In this document: positions 54,311-64,000 of the stretch, in pieces
Numbering within the stretch: position 1 is the stretch's first letter
Layout: every line of letters begins with the position of its first letter
Assembly (NCBI GenBank): GCA_026724425.1
Contig: JAIUCV010000076.1
Span: 1,697,501 to 1,761,500 of the forward strand
Length of the DNA: 64,000 nucleotides
Origin: Erythrophleum ivorense
Taxonomy: Eukaryota; Streptophyta; Magnoliopsida; Fabales; Fabaceae
Direction: 5' to 3'
The notes under the pieces: model-generated
Told to the model about the DNA's origin: nothing
Seen by the model: only the letters and a program-made list of their open reading frames with translations
Databases searched by the model: none
Made by a program: the position numbers and the translations under genes

Positions 54311-55774
54311 TTATTGGCTAAAGGAGGACGAGGAAGATGTTTCCTCGCTGGAGAGTGACTGAGCGGCTTGTTCTGGAGCATGGGATCGCGTGGAAGGCCT
54401 TCTCTTCGCCTTTTCCTTCAGCTTTCTGACCGACTTGACAAGCTTTTTGATGGTCTTGTCTTGCCACTTGCACCATTCTTGGAGAAGTCGGATGTGTGCG
54501 TGGGCTTTCTTCACAGAGAGGCCGCATGTAGAGGCATCGAAAGGGTCAAATTGGAAGCGCCTGTCTCCGAAAGGGTGTTCTTCTGATGGTCCACCTTCCT
54601 CCATTATCGTGGCGTCTCCTCCGTCCATGTGAAGCTCGTCTGCTTCCACCATGAAGATGATATTATCTCGCACCTCAAAGGACGTCTGGTATGTGTTGGG
54701 CAGGAGCACCTTCGAAGCCCCGAAGTCCTGATGGATAAAACGGTAGATGTGCTTCTCCTGTGACTTCCCCCGAAGGAACCAGCTCTTGTTCAGATAGGCG
54801 ATGTCCATCCACTCTGACTGGTCTGATGGTTCTGGCAAAGGGAAACCGCTTGCAAGCAAGATTGGCGTGACCAAGCTCCCTAGACCGATGTAGGAACTTC
54901 TGATTCTGCCTTGCTCGTAAGACACAATGGCATTCTTCATACATTGTCGGAATGAGTCTAGCAATACCATGGCCATGCTTGTATCGCATGATGTGTCTCC
55001 TACCAACTCTGTTCCATCTTCAAAGGTCCGCAGCTCATCTACTAGGGCAATGTCTAACATCTCCAACTCTCCTGTGCGGACATTAGCACACTCGTGCCTA
55101 GCAAACATCGTGTGGGCAATTGCCTTGTGGGCATAGCGAATGGCTGGGTTTCTGATATGGCCGCCCCTCATCGCGGAAACTTGGTACTTGCTGGAGCTGA
55201 TTGTCTCCCACAAGATGGCCAGCTCGTCTTTTGCAAACTGCATCTTAGTTCCAGTCCCTCTGCCTACACAAAATCCATACAGCTCTTCGATCCTCCGGAT
55301 GCTCATCCTGAAAGGTTGGTGGGCCAAAACGAACGTGATGTATCCGGGGCCGTCTTCCTTGATCTCAGGCGCCAACTCGGGGTGCTTAACCACCTTCAGC
55401 GTGGCGAGGAAATGTAGTGTGGGGTCATAATAGGCCTGCGGAGCCAAAGCCATGAAATGCTGCATCTCCATCCCTTGAAAAAGTGTCTGAACATCGTCAA
55501 ATATACCCAGCTCTCTCATTGTCGCCTCGTGAGGGAATCGCATTGGCAGAAACTTCATCATCTTCAGAATGTCAAGCCTGTCCTGATTATTATACGGCTT
55601 CGTGATAGCCCTCTCATGTCCCTCGCCAGCTTCCGCTGGACCCTCAGCTTTCCTCTTTGAACTCGCCCCTTTCTTCTCAACCGCAATCTTCTTTCCTTCC
55701 CTCTTTTCCTGTCGAGCCCTCTCAGCTTCGTCCACGTTGGGGATTTTCCTCCCGGATCGTGTTGCGTGAACCAT
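54311..55774 (-). CDS. Athila env-position ORF (ATHILA ORF-1 family)
   Basis: An unbroken frame of 487 codons from the ATG at 55774; the open frame extends 18 codons farther to 55828. I prefer the inner ATG because ctatgtag just before it looks like a splice acceptor, in line with subgenomic expression of such ORFs. The N-terminus is very basic (a KKIAVEKKGASSKRK segment), then comes a globular middle with the family phrase ELGIFDDVQTLFQGM, and a basic helical and Ser-rich tail (KLVKSVRKLKEKAKRR). It occupies the env position downstream of integrase, but I see no signal peptide or clear transmembrane helix, so an envelope role is not supported. Its function in the family is unknown. Confidence 0.75.
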   Translation of the reverse strand: MVHATRSGRKIPNVDEAERARQEKREGKKIAVEKKGASSKRKAEGPAEAGEGHERAITKPYNNQDRLDILKMMKFLPMRFPHEATMRELGIFDDVQTLFQGMEMQHFMALAPQAYYDPTLHFLATLKVVKHPELAPEIKEDGPGYITFVLAHQPFRMSIRRIEELYGFCVGRGTGTKMQFAKDELAILWETISSSKYQVSAMRGGHIRNPAIRYAHKAIAHTMFARHECANVRTGELEMLDIALVDELRTFEDGTELVGDTSCDTSMAMVLLDSFRQCMKNAIVSYEQGRIRSSYIGLGSLVTPILLASGFPLPEPSDQSEWMDIAYLNKSWFLRGKSQEKHIYRFIHQDFGASKVLLPNTYQTSFEVRDNIIFMVEADELHMDGGDATIMEEGGPSEEHPFGDRRFQFDPFDASTCGLSVKKAHAHIRLLQEWCKWQDKTIKKLVKSVRKLKEKAKRRPSTRSHAPEQAAQSLSSEETSSSSSFSQ

Positions 55775-55828
55775 TGTACCTACATAGACAGAGGGATTCA
55801 CGAAAGAATTAGCCCAGGTCACAATCAC

Positions 55829-56580
55829 GCAAACAATAACCGCGATATATCCAATTCCCGAAAGTTTGACTCGAAATTCTCAAAACTCAAAATTTCCCAC
55901 ATGCATCGGCCGAATTGAACAACCCTAGTAGAATTCAAGGCAAATTCATCGATTAAGAGCAAAGGACATCGATTCTTAAACGAGAATCCAAAAGAGAAGT
56001 TTCCCGAGAGAAAACAATGGCCATAGAGGTGAATTACCTTGAATTAATGTGCGAGTTGAGCTAAATCAGGGCTTGCGGTTTCAAAATCGGCGGATTTAGG
56101 GAGAGTGGGACTTTGAAAATCGAATTTTGGTTGAAAAACAAGAGAGATCGAGATTTCGCTTTGGGGAAAAACGGGAAAGAAAACTTGAAATAAGAAATGC
56201 GGGATTTTTCATAAGTTAAAACGGAGAGGAGGAAGGGTTTTTCTCGGAAAGGTCAACAGAGGAGAGAGTTGACTTACCTGGGCGGGTCGTTCAAACGGGT
56301 TGATCCAAAGGAGGAAACTCGTTTGACAACCCGTTTGAGCTAATTTCTCAGATAATCAACCTTTGGTGACTTTGGGTCGATTTTCAACAACTTGCCTGCT
56401 CAATGGCGGTTCTCCATCCCCCCAGCTATATTAGTTTCCCAAACCTGATCATACTTAGTAGAAATAGAATGCAAAAACATAACAAAGATCAAATAAAAGG
56501 CAATATATACAAAAGGATAGTCATGGGACTCCCTCCCAAGTGGGCTTATTTAAGGTCCCAAGCTTGACCTTTTTAACCCT
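55829..56580 (-). other. Spacer between integrase and env-position ORF
   Basis: 750 bp without a coding frame. It presumably contains the splice signals or promoter for the downstream ORF. Confidence 0.5.
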
Positions 56581-59500
56581 TTAGGCAACTTCTGGATCAT
56601 GGAGAAAGACTGAACTTCCTTCTCCAATTACCAAATTCGCCATGTAAGGCTTAACTCTTTGTCCATTCACAGTGAAATCTCCTCCCGTTTTGTTGATCAA
56701 CGTGACAGCACCATATGGCAACACTTCTTTAACTATGAACGGGCCTGACCAGCGCGATTTGAGCTTCCCCGGGAAGAGTTTTAGGCGTGAGTTATACAGC
56801 AGAACTTGGTCACCAGCCTTGAACTCCTTGGACTTAATCCTCTTGTCATGGAATGCCTTTGTCCGCTCTTTGTAGATCTTGGAACTTTCATAAGCGTCGA
56901 GGCGGATCTCTTCTAGCTCGTGCAGATCCATTTCCCTCTTTTCTTGGGCAGTTTTGAGGTCCATGTTCAGCATCTTGATTGCCCACTGAGTCTTGTACTC
57001 CAACTCAACCGGAAAGTGACAAGATTTCCCATAGACAAGAGAATAAGGTGTCCTCCCACTCGGCGTTTTGTAGGCGGTCCGGTAGGCCCATAAAGCATCG
57101 TTTAGTTTCGTCGCCCAATCTCTCCTAGACGAACTAACGGTCTTGTGGAGGATAGCTTTGATCTGCTTGTTGGAGACCTCTACTTGACCGCTGGTTTGGG
57201 GATGGTAAGGAGTGGCCACTTTGTGTTTTACCCCATGCTTCTTCAAAAGGTTCTCAAATACTTTGTTCACAAAATGGGATCCTCCATCGCTTATTACGCA
57301 CCTCGGCACACCAAATCTTGGGAAGATTATGGTGTTAAACAGCTTCAACACCACTTTAGCATCATTAGTAGGTGCCGCAATCGCCTCTACCCACTTGGAA
57401 ACGTAGTCAACGGCTACCAATATGTAGATGTTCCCGTGAGAAGGAGGGTTGAATGGCCCAACGAAATCGATCCCCCAAACATCAAATATTTCAACTTCTA
57501 GAATCGGGTTTTGAGGCATCTCATTCCTTGCCGAGATGTTTCCCGCACGCTGGCAAGCATCGCACTTAGCTACATAAGCTTGAGTATCCTTGAACAGGCT
57601 TGGCCACCAATAACCAGCCTATAAGACCTTTCGGGCTGTCTTAAAAGTAGCAAAGTGTCCACCGTAGCTTGAACCATGGCAATGATACAATATCTCCTCC
57701 ACTTCAGCCTCGGCTACACATCTCCTAAACAAACCATCACTCCCTCTCTTGAACAAATAAGGTTCATCCCAATAGTAGTGATTCACATCCCTAAAGAACT
57801 TCTTCTTCTTGTAACCATTTATGTCATCAGGGACTTCTCCACTCACCAAATAGTTGATGAAGTCAAAATACCAAGGCAGTTGCTCGTCCTCAAGGGCGTG
57901 AGTCTCTTCAAGCTTCTCTTTCAGCTCAAAACCTTCATGCAAAACCTGTAAAGTCATCAGCTGCTCTTCGGGTAATGAATCATTAATGGGCACACTCTCG
58001 TCAATTCGCATCCTCGAAAGGTGATCGGCCACGCTATTTTCGGCTCCCTTCTTATCCACAATCTCAAGATCAAATTCCTGCAAAAGAAGTATCCAGCGGA
58101 GAAGTCTCGGCTTCGCGTCCTTCTTCGCGTAGAGGTACCTCAAGGCTGCGTGATCAGTGTGAACAACCACCTTAGATCCCACGATGTAGCTTCTGAATTT
58201 GTCAATAAAGAACACAACAGCAAGAAGTTCCTTCTCCGTGGTGGCATAGCGAGTCTGTGCCTCGTCGAGTGTTCTACTTGCATAGTAGATAACGTTCAGT
58301 TTCTTCTCAACCCGCTGTCCTAACACAGCACCAACCGCAAAATCCGAAGCATCACACATTATCTCGAAAGGAAGCTCCCAGTTCGGAGCTTGGACAATCG
58401 GTGCGCTACAAAGGGCGGCTTTGGTTTCTAAGAAGGCTTGGCGACACTCTCCATCGAACTCAAAGTCCTTCTCTTTGCATAGAAGTCTAGTGAGTGGCCT
58501 AGCAATCTTCGAAAAATCTTTAATAAACCGTCTGTAGAAACCCGCATGTCCCAAAAAGCTCCGAACATCCTTAACTGACTTCGGCTCTCCCAACTGAATC
58601 ATAACCTCAATTTTTTGCTTTGTCAACCTCGATACCACTCTCGGAGATCTTGTGCCCCAACACGATGCCCTCTTGTACCATGAAGTTACACTTCTCCCAG
58701 TTAAGCACAAGATTTGTCGCCTCGCATCTCTCCAATACCCTGCACAAATTAGACAAACACGAGGAAAAGGACGAGCCATATACGGAAAAGTCATCCATAA
58801 AGACTTCGACCGTTTCCTCTATCAAATCCGAGAATATAGAAGTCATGCAACATTGGAAAGTGGCGGGTGCATTACATAAACCGAAAGGCATGCGTCTATA
58901 TGCAAAAGTTCCATAAGGACAGGTAAAAGTGGTTTTCTCCTGATCATCCGGGTGGATAGGGATCTGGAAAAAGCCACTGTACCCGTCCAAGAAACAATAA
59001 AACGGATGACAAGCTAGACGTTCAAGCATCTGATCGATAAATGGCAAAGGGAAATGGTCTTTCCTAGATGCAGCATTAAGTTTCCTATAGTCAATGCACA
59101 TTCAATGTCCAACTATTACCCTAGAAGGGATCAGCTCATCATTTTCGTTCTTGATGACTGTGATACCACCCTTTTTCGGGACACAATGTACAGGTGAAAC
59201 CCATGTACTGTCCGAAATCGGGTAAATAATCCCAGCATCAAGAAGCTTTAAAACCTCTTTCTTAACCACTTCTTTAAGCTTTGGGTTCAATCTACGTTGG
59301 TGCTCCATTGATCCCTTCGATTCGTTCTCAAGATGAATTCTGTGAGTGCAAAGAGTAGGGGAGAGACCCTTGATATCATCTAGCGAATAACCAAGAGCTC
59401 TCCTGTACTTTCGCAACTCAGCAAGAAGGGTATCTAGCTCATGAGAGGTTAATGCAGCATTTACTATGACAGGGTAAGTGGAGTTAAGACCTAAGAACGC

Positions 59501-61003
59501 ATACCTGAGCCCTTTTGGGAGAGGTTTGAGCTCGACTTTGGGAGCTTTAAGCTCAGACCAGTCATCTTCGACGATCTGTCTCGGCAAAACTTCTTCACTC
59601 GGATTCTTCTCGAGTGCAAACAAATTGGAAACCTGTTTGGCATCCTGTTTATCCGCTGACTCTGCTTCGGAAAGCTTCTCAAAGCCTACCTCTCCGTCTA
59701 AAGCTCCGTGTGAGTCGATCAGCCACGCATAACCCAAGCTCTCGGCCTGTAGACTTCCAAACTCAGCATTATCCTTTGTGAGAGCAACATGCAAGTTATC
59801 CTCAACCGCTAACTCCTCTAAGTACTCGTCAGCAAGTTGATCCAAAGTTTCTATGTAAAATGTCTGGCCACTTATGGTTGGCTGCTTCATCACGTCATTG
59901 ATATCGAAGACCATCCTACAATCCTTGCCCAGATTCAACTCTATTTTCCCATGCTTCACATCAATAATAGCTCCAGCAGTTGCCAAGAATGGCCTTCCCA
60001 AGATCAAGGGATCCTTGGGTTCCTCATCCATTTCCAACACTATGAAATCTGTGGGCACTACTACATCGCCTACTTTGAGTGGCATATCCTCAAGCATTCC
60101 CCTCGGTAGTCTGATGGATCGATCAGCAAGCACTAGTGAGAAGTTGCATTTCTTGTACTCGCTAAATCCAAGTCGCGTAGCCACTGTCATAGGCATGATG
60201 CTAACACTGGCTCCCAAGTCACATAAGCTGTTTTTGAAAGATAGGGGACCTAGAGAGCAAGGTAAAGTGAAGCTCCCTGGATCACCTAGCTTTTTGGGGA
60301 TCAATTTACTCTGAATTATGGCGCTGCACTCCTGAGATAGCACTACCATGCCTTGAACTTCTTTAGTCCTTTCCAAGATTGCATCTTTCAAAAACTTTTG
60401 ATACGGCGGTATCAACATGAAGGCGTCCAGAATAGGCATTCTCACTTCAATCTCAGCCATCACCTTATCAAAGAGTCCCTTATACTTGGCTATCAGCTGT
60501 TTCTTGAACCGACCCGGAAACGACATCGGGGGTTTGTAAGGCGGAGGTACAAAAGGAGTTTCCGTCCTCTTTTTGTCCTCATTGTTGCTGTTTCGGGATG
60601 TCTCTCGTGTCTTTCTAGCTTCCGACTCGTTCTCGGCAGGAACTTCAGCATCGCCCTCAACTAAATCCTCCCCCTCTTGAATCACAACGTCCTCGTTGTG
60701 TTGAACCGGTGCTCCTCTGTTGGGAAGTACTTTTCCGCTGCGCAATGTGACTGTTTTGGCATACTCCCTAGGGTTGGGTATTGGCTTTCCAGGTAGGATC
60801 CCCTTGGAGCTGCTGCTTTGTTGAGACTCCAAGTGCCTGACTTTGGAGCTTAGTTCCTCTAACTTCCGTGTCATTTCATGCTGCGAACTAGTCATTTCGT
60901 GATGTGCACAATCAACTTTATTGTGTATCTCTGCCAATTTGATGTGGAGATCACTGGCTCCGCTGATTTGCCCTTGGAGAAGCTGCTGCAACATCTGTTT
61001 CAT
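56581..61003 (-). pseudogene. Athila pol: protease, RT, RNase H, integrase (three lesions)
   Basis: In element order: protease with a D-L-G active site (SLCDLGASVSIMP, a variant common in Athila) and LILGRPFLATAG at about 59900-60250. Reverse transcriptase core with MCIDYRKLNAASRKDHFP and FMDDFSVYG at 58607-59230. RNase H (CDASDFAVGAVLG, YATTEKELLAVVF). Integrase finger and catalytic core with WGIDFVGPF, SDGGSHFVN and HPQTSGQVEVSNKQ at 56581-57750. Lesions: TGA at 59102-59104 where related elements have Arg; an extra A in an A-run near 58611-58616 that shifts frame; and TAG at 57619-57621 where the family has Gln. Otherwise the frame is well preserved. Confidence 0.9.
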
Positions 61004-61018
61004 GTCGGAATCCTGACT

Positions 61019-62350
61019 TTAACTGCTGCATGCCTGACCTTGAGTAGAAACTTGCTGTGGTGAACCAAATGTTTTAGGTGGATAACCTTTCTTGTAATAG
61101 ACCACTTGCTGTCCACTTTGCTGTCCACTTTGCTGCTGGCTTTGCTGTCCACTGTGCTGCTGGTTCGGTTGTGGAGGGTAGACTTGGTCTTGAGGGTTCT
61201 CAACGTTGGTAGAACGGTAGGATAGGTTGGGATTGTTCTTGTAGTTGATGAACCCCCTTTGGTAACCGCCCTGATTGTTGATGTAGTTGACCTCTTCAAC
61301 CTGCGTTTCCTCCTCCTCTTCGACAACATCATCCTCACAAACAAAATGCACATGCTTCTGCTGACCGCTGATCATCTTGTCGAACTTATCGTTGAGCGTC
61401 TTTATCTCTCTCTGGAGCTTCTCCTCGGTAAGTGAACTGCCTCTATCAGATCTGTCATACTCCTCATTGTAATTGCCATCACTTGTGGCAATATTATCAA
61501 CCAGAAGCAAACCGTCATGAACGTCTTGGCCCATGAAGTAACCATTGCTGGCCGTGTCCAACAGCATACGATACTTCGGTAACACTCCTCGGTACAAAGT
61601 ACTCAGCAAATTCTCCTTTGAGAAACCGTGGTGCGGACATTGCATCTGATAGCCCTTGAATCGCTCATACGCCTCACTGAAAGTCTCGCTGCTCAGCTGT
61701 GTGAAACCCGATATTTCGTTCCTCAACTTCGCTGTCCGTGACGTTGGAAAGAACTTAGCCAGAAAAGCTCGCTTGCATTGGTCCCAAGTAGTAACCGAAC
61801 CTTCAGGTAAGGATGTCTCCCAAGCTAGTGCTTTGCCGCCCAAAGAGAAAGGGAAAAGCCGTAACTTGAAGCCATCTTCGGAGACGCCATTTATTTTCTG
61901 CAAGGAACAGAGTCGGTGGAACTTGTCAAGGTGCTTCAACGGATCCTCATCCCGCATTCCGTGAAATTGCGAATTCTCCACCAAAGAGATCAAGCTGGTC
62001 TTGATTTCAAAGTTGTTATTGGGGACCGGTGGTGGGGTAATTCCGTGGCGGTTAAGGTGAGAATTCGGAGTATCTCCAGCGCTGATTTGTCGAGCAACTC
62101 GTGGAGGATGAACGGGATGCGCTCCGGCATTCTGCTGGTTTGCGGCCTGATGTGCCGCCTGAGGCGGTGCGTGCACCCCTGGTGGGTCTGCCATCTGCGG
62201 AAACTGTGGTGGTGCGTTTTCTAACTGCTGTTCAGCTCTCAGCTGCTGTTCAGCTCTGTCTCTTGCTCGCTTATCTCGCTTCGCTTGCTCAGCCTTCTCT
62301 AGATCACTTGGACTGAACAGATTACTACGACCCCGAGAACGTGTGTGCAT
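61019..62350 (-). CDS. Athila gag
   Basis: 443 codons. A basic N-terminus is followed by a charged helix, then the retrotransposon gag core (SQFHGMRDEDPLKHLDKFHR, GKALAWETSL, FLAKFFPTSRTAKLRNEI) at about residues 110-250, and a Gln-rich tail. No CCHC knuckle is seen. The frame ends at TAA (61019-61021) and is continuous in the same frame with pol, so gag-pol was probably one reading frame, either with natural readthrough or with a mutated Gln codon. The start ATG lies next to an acceptor-like tttgcag. Confidence 0.88.
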   Translation of the reverse strand: MHTRSRGRSNLFSPSDLEKAEQAKRDKRARDRAEQQLRAEQQLENAPPQFPQMADPPGVHAPPQAAHQAANQQNAGAHPVHPPRVARQISAGDTPNSHLNRHGITPPPVPNNNFEIKTSLISLVENSQFHGMRDEDPLKHLDKFHRLCSLQKINGVSEDGFKLRLFPFSLGGKALAWETSLPEGSVTTWDQCKRAFLAKFFPTSRTAKLRNEISGFTQLSSETFSEAYERFKGYQMQCPHHGFSKENLLSTLYRGVLPKYRMLLDTASNGYFMGQDVHDGLLLVDNIATSDGNYNEEYDRSDRGSSLTEEKLQREIKTLNDKFDKMISGQQKHVHFVCEDDVVEEEEETQVEEVNYINNQGGYQRGFINYKNNPNLSYRSTNVENPQDQVYPPQPNQQHSGQQSQQQSGQQSGQQVVYYKKGYPPKTFGSPQQVSTQGQACSS

Positions 62351-62539
62351 AAACCTGCAAAAGAAGGAAAAGCAGCTCCCAAACAGCAGATATAGAAAGT
62401 GTATTTGATGTTTAAACCTGCAAAACAGAGAAAGCAGCTCCCAAACAGCAAATACGTATATGGTAATGGAAAGTAATAATGAAAAACTTGATCTTGAAAA
62501 TTATCCAAATCAAAAATGCTCAAACTTAAAACTCCAAAT
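62351..62539 (-). other. Athila element B leader
   Basis: Untranslated leader with a tandem pair of about 60 bp (aaacctgcaaaa..gcagctcccaaacagca at 62351-62397 and 62416-62458). Each copy carries a tttgcaggttt acceptor-like motif on the element strand. Confidence 0.55.
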
Positions 62540-62552
62540 GGCAACGGCGCCA
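62540..62552 (-). other. Primer-binding site, tRNA-Asp type (element B)
   Basis: ggcaacggcgcca on the plus strand matches the last 13 bases of tRNA-Asp, three bases from the LTR. Confidence 0.85.
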
Positions 62553-62555
62553 AAT

Positions 62556-63929
62556 TGAAACAAGGATTTTTACGTGGAGTTTCAATTAAACCACTTATGT
62601 CATCGTGGTATTTAAGAGTCAATCCAATCAGAGCTAGTTGAGGACAACTTTGAATGCAGAATACTATCAAGTCAAGGGCACAAAGATTTTGTATGTAACA
62701 AGTAACGAAGTCAAGAACTTAAATGTGAATAAATTCTTAAACGTAAACTAGAATGATTGCAAGACCAAATATAGTATGCAAATGTAATAAGCTAGATGAA
62801 AGATGTAAACTTTATGATAAATGAAAGGTCTTGGAGTGAGGTTATCGAAATCGAACTCTTAGGGAATGATAAAATGGCTAGAAATGTTCAAAGATCACTG
62901 AGTCTTAGGGAGAGAGTTCCAACAGCGAGATTCACCCACTTCCCTGGTGAGAATCACAAAACCGGCCTTGAATCCAAAGGATCTATCTTTCGGATAGTGG
63001 ACTCTAAAACCGGTCTGCAATAAGCGCCAACTCTCTTATACCCAATGAACTCCCCAGACATCCACTTCCGTGTGTAGGGATGAGTTCATCCTCTTGCTGG
63101 TCGATCTGACAACCTCCAGCCACTTTCGGTGTAGGAAGTGTCTTGGATCGAGACCAAAATGGCCAACTAAGGTCAAGCCTTAAGCACGCCCAGCAAGAGA
63201 AGACTACTGAGGTGATTAAACACGCCTAGACACTAGATCTATCCCTACTAACTCGATTCTACCTCACCCCATAAGACCAAAAGGGATCTACTCACTATTC
63301 ATAATAAGAACACCAAATCCCATGGGGGAAAGGGTCCAAATCGTGAATAGGATGAGGGATTAGGATTAGAATAAGCAAGATAAGAAGAATGCAAAAGGAA
63401 ATAAACAAACTTTATTTAAAACCAAGTGCAAATCTACAAATCCGAGCTTAGAGGCTAAAGACCAAGTTATGGTGTTCTTGATAAGAGAGATTACAAGATA
63501 AGATCCAAAGAAATTAGGTTTAAGGCCTTATATAGTTCAAAGGAAATAGAAGCCCTCAGTCAACTCATTTAAGTTGACCCATCTCCTTCCCAATTCGCAC
63601 AGCTCGAAACAGATCAGGTAAAACGCGGGTCAACTCTCTTCCTTCGGTCAATGCTCAGCTTTTCGTCAGCAAACAGGTTCTCAACCTGTTTCTCATCCTG
63701 TTTGCGCCCAGACTTCGCTCCTTTTCCATCTTCACTCCGTTTCCCCCCCTCTTCAGCTCCAAAACACCTGATACAACTCCCGAATGCACAACTAATGCAA
63801 TGCAAGTCCTAAATGCCATGTGTTTGTACAATGCAAGAGATCCACACTAAAATGCTAAAGATATGAGCTAATATGGGGGTGAAACTAGATGGAATGTGCT
63901 CCTAAATGATGTAAAATACAGAGACATCA
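62556..63929 (-). repeat. 5' LTR of Athila element B
   Basis: 1374 bp, the partner of 51282-52655. Confidence 0.95.
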
Positions 63930-63934
63930 TGTAC

Positions 63935-64000
63935 AACCCTGTAGATGAAGCTACCGGAGAGTTAACGAAGGAGTATAAGCAAGGGCTTACTGAATTTATT
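63935..64000 (+). pseudogene. CACTA transposase N-terminal exon, continuation
   Basis: Resumes the frame broken at 51281: NPVDEATGELTKEYKQGL, then TEFI at the window edge. It matches the transposase-associated domain layout (WMY...GxxxFI) of plant CACTA proteins. The gene continues outside the window. Confidence 0.65.

Larger units (their letters stand above)
51282..63929 (-). mobile_element. Complete Athila Ty3 retrotransposon (element B), young
   Basis: 12,648 bp with two LTRs of exactly 1374 bp (51282-52655 and 62556-63929) and a perfect 5-bp target duplication TGTAC (51277-51281, 63930-63934). By eye the LTRs differ at five positions. The internal order on the minus strand is tRNA-Asp primer-binding site, gag, protease, reverse transcriptase, RNase H, integrase, env-like ORF, long 3' UTR and polypurine tract. 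It sits inside a CACTA transposase exon. Pol carries two in-frame stops, one stop separates it from gag, and there is one frameshift. Confidence 0.95.

Overview
This is plant nuclear DNA from a Brassicaceae species close to Arabidopsis. Five protein genes look intact. They have short GT-AG introns. The four leftmost lie in the same order as a stretch of A. thaliana chromosome 1 recalled from memory (At1g66690/At1g66700 SABATH methyltransferases, At1g66680 AR401, At1g66670 CLPP3, At1g66650/60 SINA-like). The rest is transposable elements, many nested, which spread a compact gene block over about 45 kb. Exon boundaries were read by hand from splice sites and frame; no database was searched.

Layout. 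1-7363: older Athila-type Ty3 retrotransposon on the minus strand, cut by the window start, with gag/protease but no pol; one LTR carries a nested solo LTR. 7364-7857: Copia LTR remnant. 8195-8525: promoter relic of a lost SABATH copy. 8691-10080: intact SABATH methyltransferase gene (-). 10461-12902: complete non-autonomous CACTA transposon carrying fragments of a VPS9 (Rab5 GEF) gene. 13628-21646: decayed Ty3 chromovirus (-). 21650-23110: direct repeat around a Helitron end. 23481-25952: AR401 (+). 26200-30778: AT-rich, telomere-like G-rich and extremely purine-rich DNA ending in a Helitron 3' hairpin. 31123-32733: plastid CLPP3 (+). 33187-34724: SINA-like E3 ligase (+). 35010-36016: LINE pieces. 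36017-40781: decayed Copia element (-). 40782-43380: Ty3 LTR (+) holding a Mutator-like element with a hairpin array. 44004-44893: TIR-only gene (-). 45890-49700: degenerate repeated gene-like units hit by a MITE and by a small LTR element. 50537-64000: CACTA transposon whose transposase exon is split by a complete, young Athila element (51282-63929).

The host genes do not form a pathway; they are independent neighbours: small-molecule carboxyl methylation, eEF1A lysine methylation, chloroplast Clp proteolysis, ubiquitin ligation and TIR immune signalling. The points most worth following are the hairpin-plus-polypurine module found twice in each Athila element, the seven-hairpin array with a 42-bp period in the Mutator-like element, the VPS9 capture by CACTA, and the excess of C-to-T-type stops in a very young Athila copy.
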